Below, one piece after another: positions 23,942 to 34,836 of a stretch of 64,000 nt of DNA (positions within the stretch are counted from its first letter, which is position 1; each line of letters begins with the position of its first letter). Both the position numbers and the translations under genes were made by a program. Source of the DNA: Papiliotrema nemorosa (Eukaryota > Basidiomycota > Tremellomycetes > Tremellales > Rhynchogastremaceae); the NCBI GenBank assembly GCA_032158125.1, contig JASKOT010000011.1, forward strand, positions 1 to 64,000, given 5' to 3'. The notes beneath the pieces are model-generated. The model was not told where the DNA came from, ran no database searches, and worked only from the letters and a program-made list of their open reading frames with translations.

Positions 23942-26900
23942 CTACGCCGCATTTTGCTTTTCCAAACTAGCCGCCAGACCCGCTCGTCCACCCATGACCT
24001 CTGCCAATTGCTTGATATGAGACCACCAGACATCCTTGCCCCTTCTCAACTTCATATCTCCGTGACTGACAACCTCGTCCATGGTCGCAAACTCAATCTT
24101 GCTTCCTCGAATCGCAATCATGGCTGCCGTCTCTTTCGAGTACTTTCGTTTACCCTTTTGCGCTTGGGCGTTTGGTACACCATTTTTCTCGAGGAACTGC
24201 ATACATCGCAGAGAGAGTCGGGCGGCTCGAGTTCGGTCAAGAGGCGATGGAACTCCTCCTTGGAGAGTGTGACCCAGAGACGCGGATCGAGCGTCAAAGA
24301 GGTCTTTGCCCTCCTCCTTGAAGATCTTGGTGAGAGTGTCAGTGTTGTAGATGCTGCTCGATTTCTCCGATCTAGATGATCAGCACTGAAGATAGGTCTA
24401 TCGATAGTATGACTCACTTTATGACCAGTCGACCTTCACTCTTGCCCTTGGTGTCCAACTCGTATCGCTTCTTCAAAAACTCTACATCCTCGGACAAAAG
24501 CTTGAGCGAGATACCAGTCTCTGGCGTGTAGACCAGCACCGCACCGACGGCCAAAGCCCCAAGGGTAGCAATGTAGCCGCTCATGCCTCCTTGTGTCTCG
24601 ACGACGAACACTCGGTTCCTCGAAGCGGAAGCAGACTGCCTGATGGCGTCGCATGCCTCAACAAGCGCATTCAGCGAAGTGTCACTACCGAGCGAGAAGT
24701 CGGTGAGAGGGACGTTGTTCGACAGGGTGGCAGGGAGGTGAACAATAGGGATCTGGAACGAGGGGTAGTTGACTCGGTTCGCCTCGAGCTCCATGACCGC
24801 GTGGAAAGCCTCGAAACCTCCAATGACCAGTAGTGCATCGATAGAGTGTCTTTGGAAAGCGGCGGCAACTTGGCCGATATCGGTTCCGGGAAGGGTTCGG
24901 TTGGTACCCAATTCGGATCCACCTCGAGTTGTCCAAGTATCGACTCGCAACCAAGACAGCTCGGAGACATTGTCATCGAGCAGACCCTCGAAACCGTTGT
25001 AAATGGCCACAGGGGTATGTCCTCGATTGTGACAGAATCGCACAGCTTGTCGAGTCGCAGCGTTCATTCCACCAGCCGGAGCACCGACATGGATGATACC
25101 GATCCGGAGGCGCTCGTTGGCGGGTGCATGGGACTTTTCGTCCAGAGACGAGCTGATTTGGAAGGCTTGGAGCATGTCTTGGAACTCGCTGTCTCGGTAC
25201 GACATGGCTCTGGCGAAATCCTTATTCTCGATAGCCTCAGCTACTGCCTGTGTTTCGGCGACAGCCTCGAGAAGCGGGACCTGGGTGATCTTGTTCTCCT
25301 GGGTTCCAATCATGTATGAGGGAGTTTCAGGCGTAGCGTCGAGCAGTGCTTGGACGGCCTGAACACCTTGCAGAGTGGGCTAAATGTCAGCCAATGTCAG
25401 GTGGATGGATGGATACGCACCAAGATTCGGTCGTAAGCGCATGGCTTTCCTCCTCTTTGCGTGTGACCCAAAGTCGTGACTCGAGTGTCTAGACCTAGTC
25501 GGTCCACCAAAATCTTTTTGACATAGTCTGGCTTGATGGGCTGGAGATTCTTGTCGATGGCACCCTCGGCAACAATCACAATCGACTTTCGCTTTCCGAC
25601 CGCTCGGTGCTGGACGTCAGTCTTGCTAACCTCCGTCATGCGGAACCGACTTACGGATCGAAGCAAGTCACACATCTCGCTCTCCCAATCATCTGAGCTT
25701 GGCGGTTGCTCAGGGATGAAGATGAAATCTGCTCCCGTGGCGATACCAGCCAGCAAGGCGAGCCAACCACAGTGTCTTCCCATGACTTCAATGACGAAAG
25801 CTCGAGAATGGGAAGAAGCGGTGGACGAGATGGAATCGATAGACTCGCAGATTCGGTGAAGGGCAGTGAGCGCTCCGATGGTGAGATCCGTCTTGGCCAT
25901 GTCGTTGCTGCATGTCAGCTAACAGCAGAGAAAAACAACATAGCAGACCCACTCGATTGAACCAACTAGACCGACAATGTTGAGATGCCTGTATGCCTCG
26001 AGCTCTTCCGTGGTGATTCGCTCTGCTCCGTTAGTTCCTGGCTTGAAAGAGCGATAGCACAACAGCCCACCTTTATCATGGAGCTCCTCGATCAAGCTTG
26101 GCCATTCGCCTCTGAGCTTGTCTGCTCCAGTGAGAGATCCATCTCCACCGCAAACTGCCAAACAGTCGATTCCAAACTTGATCAAGTTCTGGGCGGCTTG
26201 TAGTCGTCCCTCCCTCTCTCGGACTGAGCATCAGCATCTCATCCCATTTCGAGCTAAGATTGTCCACTCACACGAAGGACACCTAGAAGATCCGATCAAC
26301 GTTCCTCCTTCACCCAACCAACCCCTGACATCGTCCCAACCCACTCTGACAATATATCTCCCTCTCAAACTTCTCCCTAGCTCATCCTTCCTATCCGCAA
26401 CTACCATACTTCCGTACTCATCCACGTCTCCTTCCCCAGCCCCATCTTTCAACAATTCTCCAAAACCGAATCCTAGCGGTGCCTCAGATAACGGCGCCAC
26501 GGCGTCAGGGTCTGAATAGTCGGTATTGACAGTCTCTTCTGGTTGAGCGTCCAGGGCGATTTGTTGAGATGGTGGAAGAGCAGAGAATGAGACTGAGCGC
26601 TTGGGGGCGAGTGTGGGTGATGCGAGGGTAGAGGCTGCAGGGGTGGGTTCGGTGGTGTTTCCTCGGACTAGACCTTCCCATCCTTCTCGAATGATATAGG
26701 CTTGGCAACCTCGAGCGATACCTTGTCTGACGACTGCTCGGACTGCAAATTAGCCTTCCGAACTCACACCATAGTAGTGAAATGGGAAAGCCCTTGAAAT
26801 GCCAACCCGAGTCATTCACTTACCCGCTGCATTCATACCCGCCGAGTCACCACCCGAGGTGAGGACGGCAATCTTCTTTTGCCTTTTCCCATGGGAAGGT

Positions 26901-26983
26901 TTGTTGGGGATAGCCTTGAAAGCCTCATCGATCCCTTCGAGGTCTTTTGCGATGGGGACAGTGCTTGATTTTGGCGAGTCCAT
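23942..26983 (-). CDS. PFK1: ATP-dependent 6-phosphofructokinase
   Basis: This enzyme makes fructose 1,6-bisphosphate, the committed glycolytic step. It has the eukaryotic double-length layout. The N-terminal half is catalytic: [14 protein letters not shown], the ATP-site [10 protein letters not shown], the spliced active-site [19 protein letters not shown] and [10 protein letters not shown]. The C-terminal half is the degenerate, allosteric copy: [35 protein letters not shown] and [15 protein letters not shown]. The catalytic Asp of SIDND is created only by splicing (exon end ATC GA joined to C AAC). The start is [10 protein letters not shown] at 26983; the frame is open further upstream but that looks like leader. 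A ~100-residue Ser/Thr/Pro- and acid-rich insertion sits at about residues 83-182, between EGLVRGN and the [11 protein letters not shown] block that lie side by side in other PFKs. No intron can remove it without breaking frame. Confidence 0.95.
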
Positions 26984-27342
26984 GGTGTCTCTGAGCTGTC
27001 GGGTTTGCAACAGTGAAAAGAGATGTACGCTGTGGTTTGGGGATATATCTCTCGGTGCTTCGGAAGGGGTCGAGGTGGTGGAACCAAAGGCGGCATCTAA
27101 AATAATTAGTGACGTCGCCGAAATGCGAGGGGTTTTTTTTTTTCGGGTGCGGCAGTTGCACCCCTGACATCTTGGAATCCTCAAGCGAGAAGCAAACGGA
27201 TTCTTCCCTGAGATCAATGACTCATGAGCAGCTGAAAGAGCCCAGATGGACCAAGTGACATGTGTACAACACAGACTATGCTACAGAACACCCCTCACTG
27301 ACAATATACAACCTTGAAAGAACCCCCAGACCAGCGTTGCAG
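26984..27342. other. Intergenic region, PFK promoter with T-run
   Basis: This 359 bp separates the PFK start from the stop of NGG1 (both minus strand). It contains an 11-nt T run at 27133-27143, which on the minus strand is an A tract about 150 bp upstream of the PFK ATG. Such poly(dA:dT) tracts commonly keep fungal promoters free of nucleosomes. The upstream frame remains open but has no domain. Confidence 0.5.
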
Positions 27343-29171
27343 CTAGGGCATATCCTCGTCCCCGCTCTCAACCTCTATCGCATCCTCGACAATCTTCTCA
27401 TCGTGCTCTTCGTCGTCTCCCACTCCTTCATATATGCTGCGAGTGGGCAAACCCTTCGATTGACCTTGCACGACCGCATGTCCAACTTGATCCAACCATC
27501 TTTGTCGGATGGAAACGAGCTTCTTCATGTTTTCCGGAACGGGGGGTCGAGTTGATCCTCCAGCCGACGACTTTTTCGGCGTAAGACCATGTTTCTTGAT
27601 TCGTTTGGCCCAACTCGCCTCGAGGCTCTTCTCAATCCCCTCGAGGATAGAGTTGTATTCTGCAACGGCTAGTCTGCCTTTGGCGACTTCGGCCAAGCGC
27701 GCCTTTCGAGCGTCATTGAGTGATGTCTGCTGTAACAACAGTCGTTGACATTGACGCAGGGAAGACGTAATCTCGTCATCGTCCTTCTTTGTCGGGTCAA
27801 ACTGTCTTGTCAGCTGTAAACGCCCTGAGGGCACTTTAAAACTGACCTCTTCGTGCTCTCCAAGCAACATGACTGATCTGAGCTCCCGTTTCATCCTCTC
27901 CTCTAAATCGACAATGTCCAACTTGACAGCTTCTCTCTGTCCCTCTTCTGCTGGTTTACCCGCTACTTGCTCTTGATGCAACCTGGCAGCCTCTTGGTCG
28001 CTCACCACAGCAGCCACGATTCTCTCTGTCAGATGACCCAGCCCCTTGCCTTCTTCCCACAACGCATCCTCATTCATCTCTGCCGCCGGGACAAAGTGTG
28101 AAGTCCCGGGCGGAGGACGCATATTGGGCACACTGATCCTCGGTGTTGTCCCTGGAGGATTACCATCCTCTTCGTCCCATATCTCGGTGTAATGCCTTCC
28201 CTTTGCTGGAATATCGTACGACTCTGGAGCGTCCGCTTTGAAACCGAGCATTGCCAGATCATCTTCTCGGATCTCCCGGAGGTACGGCTCAATACTGCTC
28301 CAAAACGTGGTGAAAAGGACCTGGTTGGGCGCCTTTGTATTGCTGAAATCTTCATCGACATCTGCTTGTTTCTTCGGTCCAGGTTTGGGAGGTTTTTGAA
28401 CTCCAGGTCTATGAGGTACAAGAGGCCGTGATGGCTGAGCGGGTAGAGAAAAGTCGATGGCGCCTGACGTGGAGGGGGCTGTAGAAGGAGCAGGGGATGG
28501 GTCGACCGGGCGGGATTTGGGGTGAGAAGATAGTTTGAGCTTCAACCCGGATGTGGATTGAGTATGAGGCGGGGAGGGGATGGTTGTTGATCTATCTCGA
28601 TCTTGTCGTCAGCCTTATTCAACTACCCACACAAAGACCTACGCCTCTCATCGTCACTCTCCAACACCTTGTGCTTGTTCTTCTTCTTGTTCTGAGATTG
28701 ACCATACGTGACGACGGGCGCAGGGGGTTTGAAACCTGTCGAAGACGCATGACTTGGTGCCGGTGAAGCTGAGATGAGCCCGAGTGCGACATTGGCCATG
28801 CTAAAGAGTGCAAGCTCACCGGATAAACGCTCCCTTTTGACCTTCTGACTTGGACTCCCTTTCCTAGCTGCATTCCCCTCATTCCGTGCTCTCTCGATAG
28901 CTTCCAGCCTAGCCCCACTTTGAGCATTGGCCGCCAAGGCAGCAGCCTCATCTTCTCCTCCTATACTCCCTCCTGACCCATTTCCAATCTTGTTATTCTT
29001 CTTCTGACGCTTTATAGATCGTTCGAGCTCGTTGGCGACGCTCTGTTGTTTGGCATATAAAATGCCTCGGATGGACTCGAGTTCGTTGGCTGTAGGGACG
29101 GACTGGTATGTCGACGAGGAGATGAGGGAGGATAAGAAGGGAGTGACGATGGGTGCTCCCTTTGGAGGCAT
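27343..29171 (-). CDS. NGG1: SAGA/ADA histone acetyltransferase adaptor Ngg1/Ada3
   Basis: Ada3 is part of the Gcn5-Ada2-Ada3 HAT module in SAGA and ADA, coupling acetylation of histone H3 to transcription. The start is MPPKGAPIVTPF at 29171. The N-terminal exon holds a short helix with the segment ELESIRGILYAKQQ, followed by Lys-rich low-complexity sequence. After an intron (about 28570-28630) comes a Pro/Ser-rich linker, then the family landmark FTTFWSSIEPYLREIREDDL and a C-terminal helical region (RRCQR-like, with QCQRLLLQQTSLNDARKARL) typical of Ada3 proteins. The C-terminus is acidic (EVESGDEDMP). A 45-nt intron after GEHEE has no frame effect, so its retention would still give a protein. 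Family call is firm. Confidence 0.88.
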
Positions 29172-29353
29172 GGTGGAATGTAGCAGAGATGGTCAAAGTG
29201 ACATGAGGTCGACGTGCATCAACAGGGGGGTCGAAGTGAGCGGCGAGCTGAGGGTCATGTCACGTGACAAACCTCATCGATGGTCTCCCGAATCGAGCCT
29301 GTCTTGTCCACCTCGACCTGCCTATAGACAGGAGCAGGGTGCATAGGGTCAAA
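29172..29353. promoter_or_regulatory. Shared divergent promoter, NGG1 and NDUFAF8-like
   Basis: Only 182 bp separates the two ATGs, so both promoters and 5' leaders must lie here. A CACGTGAC string at about 29261 contains a CACGTG E-box, a site used by Cbf1- and Pho4-type bHLH factors in fungi. Its use here is inference. Confidence 0.55.
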
Positions 29354-29650
29354 ATGTCAGCCCGAGTCACAAACTTCAAGGATACTCAGCCTCTGAAAAC
29401 ACTCGCCAAAGCATCGCAGTCATGTGCAACTCAGGCAAGTCACACTTGTCCAGTGTCAAAGTCACGATCAACGCTGATGATCCAGTCACTGGCATATGGG
29501 AAATGTATCGGTAAATCATACCAAGAAGTCTCGAAAGATATGTGTCAAGCAGAGTTTCAAGCGTTCAAGCAATGTGTACAAGTGAGCTGACGTTGGCCCT
29601 GTCCGTTTACCAGCTGACACGAGCAGAAAGCATTCGGTCGAAAATGGTAG
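29354..29650 (+). CDS. Twin CX9C protein, complex I assembly factor NDUFAF8-like
   Basis: Three exons (29354-29434, 29486-29581, 29627-29650) give 66 residues. Splicing creates two CX9C motifs: C-ATQSLAYGK-C and C-QAEFQAFKQ-C, separated by a loop ending SKDMC. This hairpin of two helices joined by disulfides is the fold imported into the mitochondrial intermembrane space by Mia40. Order and wording (YGKC, then SKD(M/F)C, then a C-terminal EF..(F/L)..C) match human NDUFAF8, which with NDUFAF5 modifies the complex I subunit NDUFS7. The first intron starts GCAAGT, a GC-AG intron, and no GT donor nearby gives the first motif. A possible 27-nt intron after YGKCI was rejected because the retained sequence matches the family loop. 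The tail is KAFGRKW. Confidence 0.75.
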
Positions 29651-29761
29651 ACACCACCTCAATTCCCGTACCCGTGCACTCTGGCATGATCGTGACATTA
29701 AACGTTGTATATGATAATAGCATGGTATAGAATCTCCCTCGAATCTAGCATGGATGCAAAT

Positions 29762-31369
29762 CTATAAATCTTCCTTTTCCTCTCCTTGCCAAATCACCTG
29801 TCCACGCTGTTTAGGCCATCCCTTCGCTTCGCTCATCTTGACTGCCTCCCATTCTACCCTGACAAACACCCACATCCATCTTCTGAACAGCTCCAACGCT
29901 TCCATCATGAAGACCCCTGATTCGATCTCGGATATGGTATGCAGGTGGGAGGACAACTTGAGCGACCAGGTGAATCGGAGGACGAGGTCGATAGCTGCGA
30001 ACAGGTGATAGACGAGTGGATCGGGCAAGAGAAGTATGGGTCGCAGACCGAAAGCGAAGAAACCGTGGGATTGAGAGGTTGGCGAGTTCGAGGCAGCACC
30101 CAGGACTGGAGAAGGGGAAGGACAAGGTGAGCGTTGGTGTGAAATGGAGTTTCTTCGCCTAATGAGCTTTTTCACTCTACCCACAAGAGTCAGGTCGGAC
30201 GGTCGTCGTCGATGAGAAGGTGTATCGGGGGAAGTACTCGTCGCTCCAAACCAAGTGTCCGGCTCACACAATGCCAATCCCCAATCCATCTCGATATCCC
30301 ACCAAAAGGAAAACATCGAATTGACCACCACGGCAAGTAACCATAATCTGAACAACCGGTGTTCACCAAACCATCTGTCCCCTGATTCTGCGATTTCTTG
30401 TACGGAAACGCCTTTACTTTGTGCGATTTCTTTGACGACTGATTTCTGAGCCGCAGAGAGGAGAATAACGGGGAAGGCAGAGAAGTATTTCAGGGCGTTG
30501 GCGACGGGTCGACCGGATGTCCAGCCTGATTGGTGCGCTTCCAACATGCATTGGCGGAACCGAACGAGGTAGGGGAGACTGGGGTTTAGCAAGAAGGTTA
30601 TAGACTGATGTGTGCACTTACCAGACCATGGCCAGAGTGATATAGTGAGCCCAGCCGCTTTGCGATTTCCGGCCAAGTGTGATCCCCCCGTTCCAGATCT
30701 GACACGACGAGATCCACAAGTCTCCGAGTACCTTGGCAAAGGAAGTGAAGATATCCGCCAGGATGACATCGCAAAAGAATATGGGTTGGTCGGAAGGGGG
30801 CCAAAGGATCCGCTTCAGCGCACTAGAGGTTAGTCCATACAACCGGTGTTGATCATACGCAAGAGGACGTACACTCTCAGCGCTTTCCTCTCCTTCTCTC
30901 CAACTCCTTCCCAAGGAGCGAGAGCCCCAACCGCAGCTCCTATAGCGATTATCCCGACAAACCACCTCCATTCTTCCATGCTCTCCGCCTCGCCCTCTGT
31001 GATCCACCTAAACAATACCCATCCTGAGCCTACCCACGCAGTATAGACCAGAAAGAGTTTATACACCGGTTGATATAATTTCCCACTTTCCGGTCGACCA
31101 GATGGACTCGGTAATCGTCTCTCATCGTTGAGATTGATCTCTGTGGTTTCGTGAGAAGTATCTCTGAAATCTAATATCCAAGCAGTATCGAGGCCTAATA
31201 GATGCAAGATATGCAGATTCAAAGCCCATAAGAGTTGCGCCAATCCAACGAGGAAGAGGACTCGGAATGGGAGAGGAAAGGAGGATGAGAATGTGGGTAG
31301 GTTTAGGTGAGAATGGGATGAAGGGGGTTCATTCGAGTCGGGAAGGGTCGGAGGGGAATCGATGTCCAT
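29762..31369 (-). CDS. ERD1: EXS-domain membrane protein, Erd1 family
   Basis: Erd1 is a Golgi EXS-domain protein that helps recycle phosphate from glycosylation and retain Golgi glycosyltransferases and ER lumenal proteins. The start is MDIDSPPTLP at 31369. Several membrane segments follow, such as FRVLFLVGLAQLLWALNLHI and WFVGIIAIGAAVGALAPW. The EXS landmarks are CDVILADIFTSFAKVLGDL and SLPYLVRFRQCMLE, and near the C-terminus VYHLFAAIDLVLRFTWSLKL. The C-terminal half carries a Ser/Pro- and basic-rich insert around STSPDTPSHRRRPSD. At least two introns interrupt the gene. EXS proteins also include Xpr1/Syg1, but there is no SPX domain here, which favours Erd1. Confidence 0.85.
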
Positions 31370-31912
31370 TCTGGAGGAGGGGAGTAGTGATCGTTGCTTT
31401 TATATGGTCATAAGCTTGAAGTATGCAAAGGAAAAGATCTTGATCAGCGAGGAGTAGATGTCTTGGGGAGACTTTTCAACTTTGTCGGTTGTGGGATGGA
31501 AGGTTGGATGGATGGTGCTGTGACGCGACCTCTGCCTTTCTTTCTTTCTTTCCCTGGCGGCGCAGGCGTCGTGGCGTACCACCACCACCCACCTCTCCCA
31601 CAAGCCAACTCGACACCGCATCAAGTAAACAGAGCAACAGTCATGCGTGTAGAGTGAATATTGTGAATACTGCACGCGCATGAACAGTCATGGTGTATGA
31701 GATGCATGTGATTTGGCAGAAGCACCATTGAAGCTGGTACTAACCTTGCGGGATCAAAAGTCCCCGTCACCTCCATTGACCACATCTTGATCTCTGCATC
31801 CTACATACAGTCCTCCACTCCATTGTGTCCACATCACCATAGGCTCATCCGATATACTCGGTGATCCAGCGTATATTCCGCCAAGCTGTCGATCCGTCTT
31901 CGTCCACGCACC
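31370..31912. promoter_or_regulatory. Divergent intergenic region, ERD1 and UNC50
   Basis: The 543 bp between the divergent ERD1 and UNC50 ATGs holds both promoters. It contains a CTTT-repeat tract near 31537-31551 and a CCACCACCACC run near 31580. No gene is seen. Confidence 0.45.
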
Positions 31913-33127
31913 ATGGCCAACCCCATTCTACCCCTCTCCTCTGCCTCTTCTGTCGCTGGATCATCTATCGTCGGCGCGCCGGCATACCCCAATGGAGGGA
32001 GGTACGACTATGGTGGAGGCATGGCACCGAGGGGAGATAGGGGTATACCTGTTTCTCTGAGGAGGTTGTTGAAGTTCAGATCGATGGTGAGTTCCTCCTA
32101 CCCAGAACGAACAGAGAGGAGGGCTGATGGAGGAGGATTTCGAGTTGGCTTTCTTTCAGTTGACATATCTGGTCATTGCGCCTAGGAGAGTGTACAAGCA
32201 GACATACCATCAGTGAGCTCATTGTTCAGTTGAGTTGGCATCAAAGCTTATGAGACAGCAAACAAACCAAAAATGTCTGGGCGAGGGACGAGTGAGTTCA
32301 CCGCAGCGTATGCCTTCTTGTATAGAGCTCATCTTCAGCCCTGCAATGATTGTTCTGATAGCTGCTTGTCTGTCAGGTGAGCTCACAGATTCATTGGAAA
32401 TGCCAGCTGACATTGTAGTCGCTGGACTGGCGTGGTCTTTGGTCTATCGACAATCAGCACTGGGGACACTGTACATAATAGCACGGATGATCTTCCGTGA
32501 GTCTTGCTTCCTCTTGTCACTTGAAACTCTCAATCTGCCATCCTAAGATATATCTCCCAGCTTGCGAAGCGTCTCGCAATTCGACGCCCTTCACACCGCT
32601 CGTTCCGGCCCCGTTCACCCATCCGAAACAAGCGCCTTAGGCTGACATATAGGTGACTTTCTCCTTTTATCCCTCGTAGCAGCCGCCTTGCTATACGTAA
32701 TTTCGAATCGACTCCTCCTCGCCCCATCCTCCGCCTCTTCAGTAGACAACAGGGTAGAATTTGCCTACGCTTTCGACGTAGCTGTCAACTCTTTCTTCCC
32801 TCCTTTCCTTACGCTCTACGGCGCGTTACTCCCCCTCGCCCCGGTGGTCGTACGCAACAACTGGGTCTGCCTGTTCTTTGGCAAGTGAGTTGTTGTCATC
32901 TTGAAGCAGTCAACAAACAACTTACGACCAGTACTCTGTTCCTCATTGCCGGCGTGCAATATTGGTATGTCATGTACCTCGGATATGCCGCGCTGCCCTT
33001 TGTGGCGAGAAGTGAATTGCTCATTTCCCCCATGCTGCCGATTTTCGTCGGGTGGTTGTTGAGCTTGCTAGGGTTCAATATCGCTCGGCATGCGCTGGAG
33101 TTGTATTTCGGGCAGAGTTGGGCATAG
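31913..33127 (+). CDS. GMH1: UNC-50 / Gmh1 family Golgi membrane protein
   Basis: UNC-50/Gmh1 proteins are Golgi multi-pass membrane proteins that interact with Arf-GEFs and take part in receptor trafficking. The start MANPILPLSS is at 31913. After a cytosolic N-terminus comes the family core: YLVIAPRRVYKQTYH, KQTKNVWARDDPA (assembled from a small exon near 32265) and LAWSLVYRQSALGTLY. The remaining helices include RVEFAYAFDVAVNSFFP and GVQYWYVMYLGYAALPF. The protein ends in an amphipathic segment NIARHALELYFGQSWA. At least six short introns were traced; one, at about 32500-32651, is longer (about 150 nt). All five expected membrane segments are present. The call is firm. Confidence 0.92.
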
Positions 33128-33321
33128 ATATTACTGCGCGGAAGAACAAAGCATGCACCGGTAGCGCAGCAATAGTGGCGACGCCACGCGACTGATTTGT
33201 CGATCACCTGAAGATCGGTCATAAGGACAGCGTTTCAATCTGGAAAGTCCATCATTGAGCGTGTATCTCTGACCATTTTCTAGGCTACATATATAGGGAA
33301 AAAAGGAACGCTCTAAACGCA

Positions 33322-34501
33322 TCAATCCTTTTGCCCGATTTCTGAAACGCTCGAGTCGACTTGAGCCCACAAGTCCAAACATTCCCGCCACATCTTGTCC
33401 TGCACCTCCCGACCCTCTGCCGTGTAGAGGTACGTATAAGGAGGGTCTTCCCTGCAGTATGAAATATACGCTCCTGGAGTCACATCTTCAGTAGCCGCAG
33501 CGTAAAGTACCGATCTTGCGCCGAACTCTGCTCTCCAAGCGATGAGGTTGGTAATAACAGCAGCGATATAACCCATATCATCCCTGAAGCCCGATTTACA
33601 AAGACCTATCATCAGCCGTCAGTCACGAGGGAAGAATGCGTGAACGCACCAGGATTGGCGGTGCAGACTGTAATTTTGCCAGATTGCACTATAGGCAACT
33701 TTGCCAGCTGACGAGCTATCATCACGTCGAACAATTTTGAAATGTTGTATTGCTCTTGTAAGCCGGCGAAGTGCTTCTCCTCGTCCAAGTAAGGGATGAT
33801 GGGTTGGGATAGGTCGACAAAGGGTGTTTTGGTCCAATAATGAACTGCACAAGTTAGCCCATCGTCACCCCTAGCCTGCTGCGGGATTGACTCACCTTCA
33901 CTAGCCACAATGACCATTCGAGGTTTGAACACCGCCCCTCCTGGTGGGACTGGCATAACCGCCGTTTTCGCCAGGATGGGAAGCAACAACAACGCCAAGA
34001 AGCCCGTAGAGTACGCATTGACCTGAAGGACCTGTTCATGTCCGTCCGCCGTGAGCTTATGCTTCGAAGACATCATCCCGGCATTGGCAACTACCACGTC
34101 TAATCGGGGCTCCTTGTTGACGGTATCGGCCAAAGCCTTGACGCTGGAAAGACTGGTCAGGTCGAGGGAGAGGACATCGATCTTTCCTCGGAAGGAGGGG
34201 ACGGCTTTGTATACTTTTTCCGCTGCTTCTTGAGACTTGGCGACGTTTCGACTGGCAATGATGATTTTGGATGGGTTGTTGCGGGCCAGATGAAGGACAG
34301 TCTCGTACCCGATTCTGAAGTCTCAGCAATTTTGCTCGACCGCAAGCCAGAGATACCTGGAGCTTACCCGGCGTTGCCTCCTGTCACGAGCGCAGTACGA
34401 CCTGACAAATTTGTGCTCTTCACGGGGAGTCGAGCTGTGAGATGTCCCCAGAGGAAACTGGGTATGGAGAAGGTGATTCCCTGTTCTTCGGCTGACGACA
34501 T
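33322..34501 (-). CDS. Short-chain dehydrogenase/reductase (retinol-dehydrogenase-like SDR)
   Basis: This is an NAD(P)-dependent SDR with a Rossmann fold. The start MSSAEEQGITF is at 34501. The cofactor motif TGGNAGIGYET is completed by splicing. The NAG signature follows as VVVANAGMM, and the catalytic Ser region reads VIVASEGE. The YxxxK motif is present as QYNISK, where Y and K are the catalytic pair. The C-terminal half includes the segment ITVCTANPG. Multiple introns occur. The sequence resembles the RDH11-14 / WW-domain oxidoreductase branch, which covers many substrates, so the reaction is not predicted. The stop lies 195 bp from the UNC50 stop. Confidence 0.82.
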
Positions 34502-34836
34502 GATGAGGATGAATCTGGCTGTCTTGTGGTAGAGCGTATGGAGATCTTGTTCGAGAGGGGGGGCGAGTACCGCTGGGGAGACTCACTCCGAGTGTCCCCT
34601 TGTATGTATGTGCTTGGCTCTGAGCATTACAAAGCGAGCGAGACCTCCACCGACCGACGGGGGTCGAGATGATAAGCGGATCAAAGACGAGTGCCGTAAG
34701 TCACGGGGCCGTCGGTCTCCCCCTTCAAATACACGACGACCGAGCTCTCGTGACCGAACGGAACTTGCAACGAGTCTACACCTCTGCTCGTCTGACCATT
34801 GTGCCCCAAGCATACTGCGTCGACCACGAGGAAAGA
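34502..34836. promoter_or_regulatory. Divergent intergenic region, SDR and TAM41
   Basis: The 335 bp between the two start codons holds both promoters. A frame is open on the plus strand upstream of the TAM41 ATG but carries no domain. No clear motif was seen. Confidence 0.45.

Noticed and set aside
25919..25990. Loss of the catalytic Asp in PFK (frame reads SIEWV)
   Set aside because: The exon ends after ATC GA at a GTGGGT donor and the next exon supplies C AAC GAC, restoring SIDND. The apparent change is an unspliced-read artefact.
29511..29537. A 27-nt intron in the NDUFAF8-like gene
   Set aside because: It is too short, and the retained sequence supplies the loop (GKSYQEVSKD) expected between the two CX9C helices.
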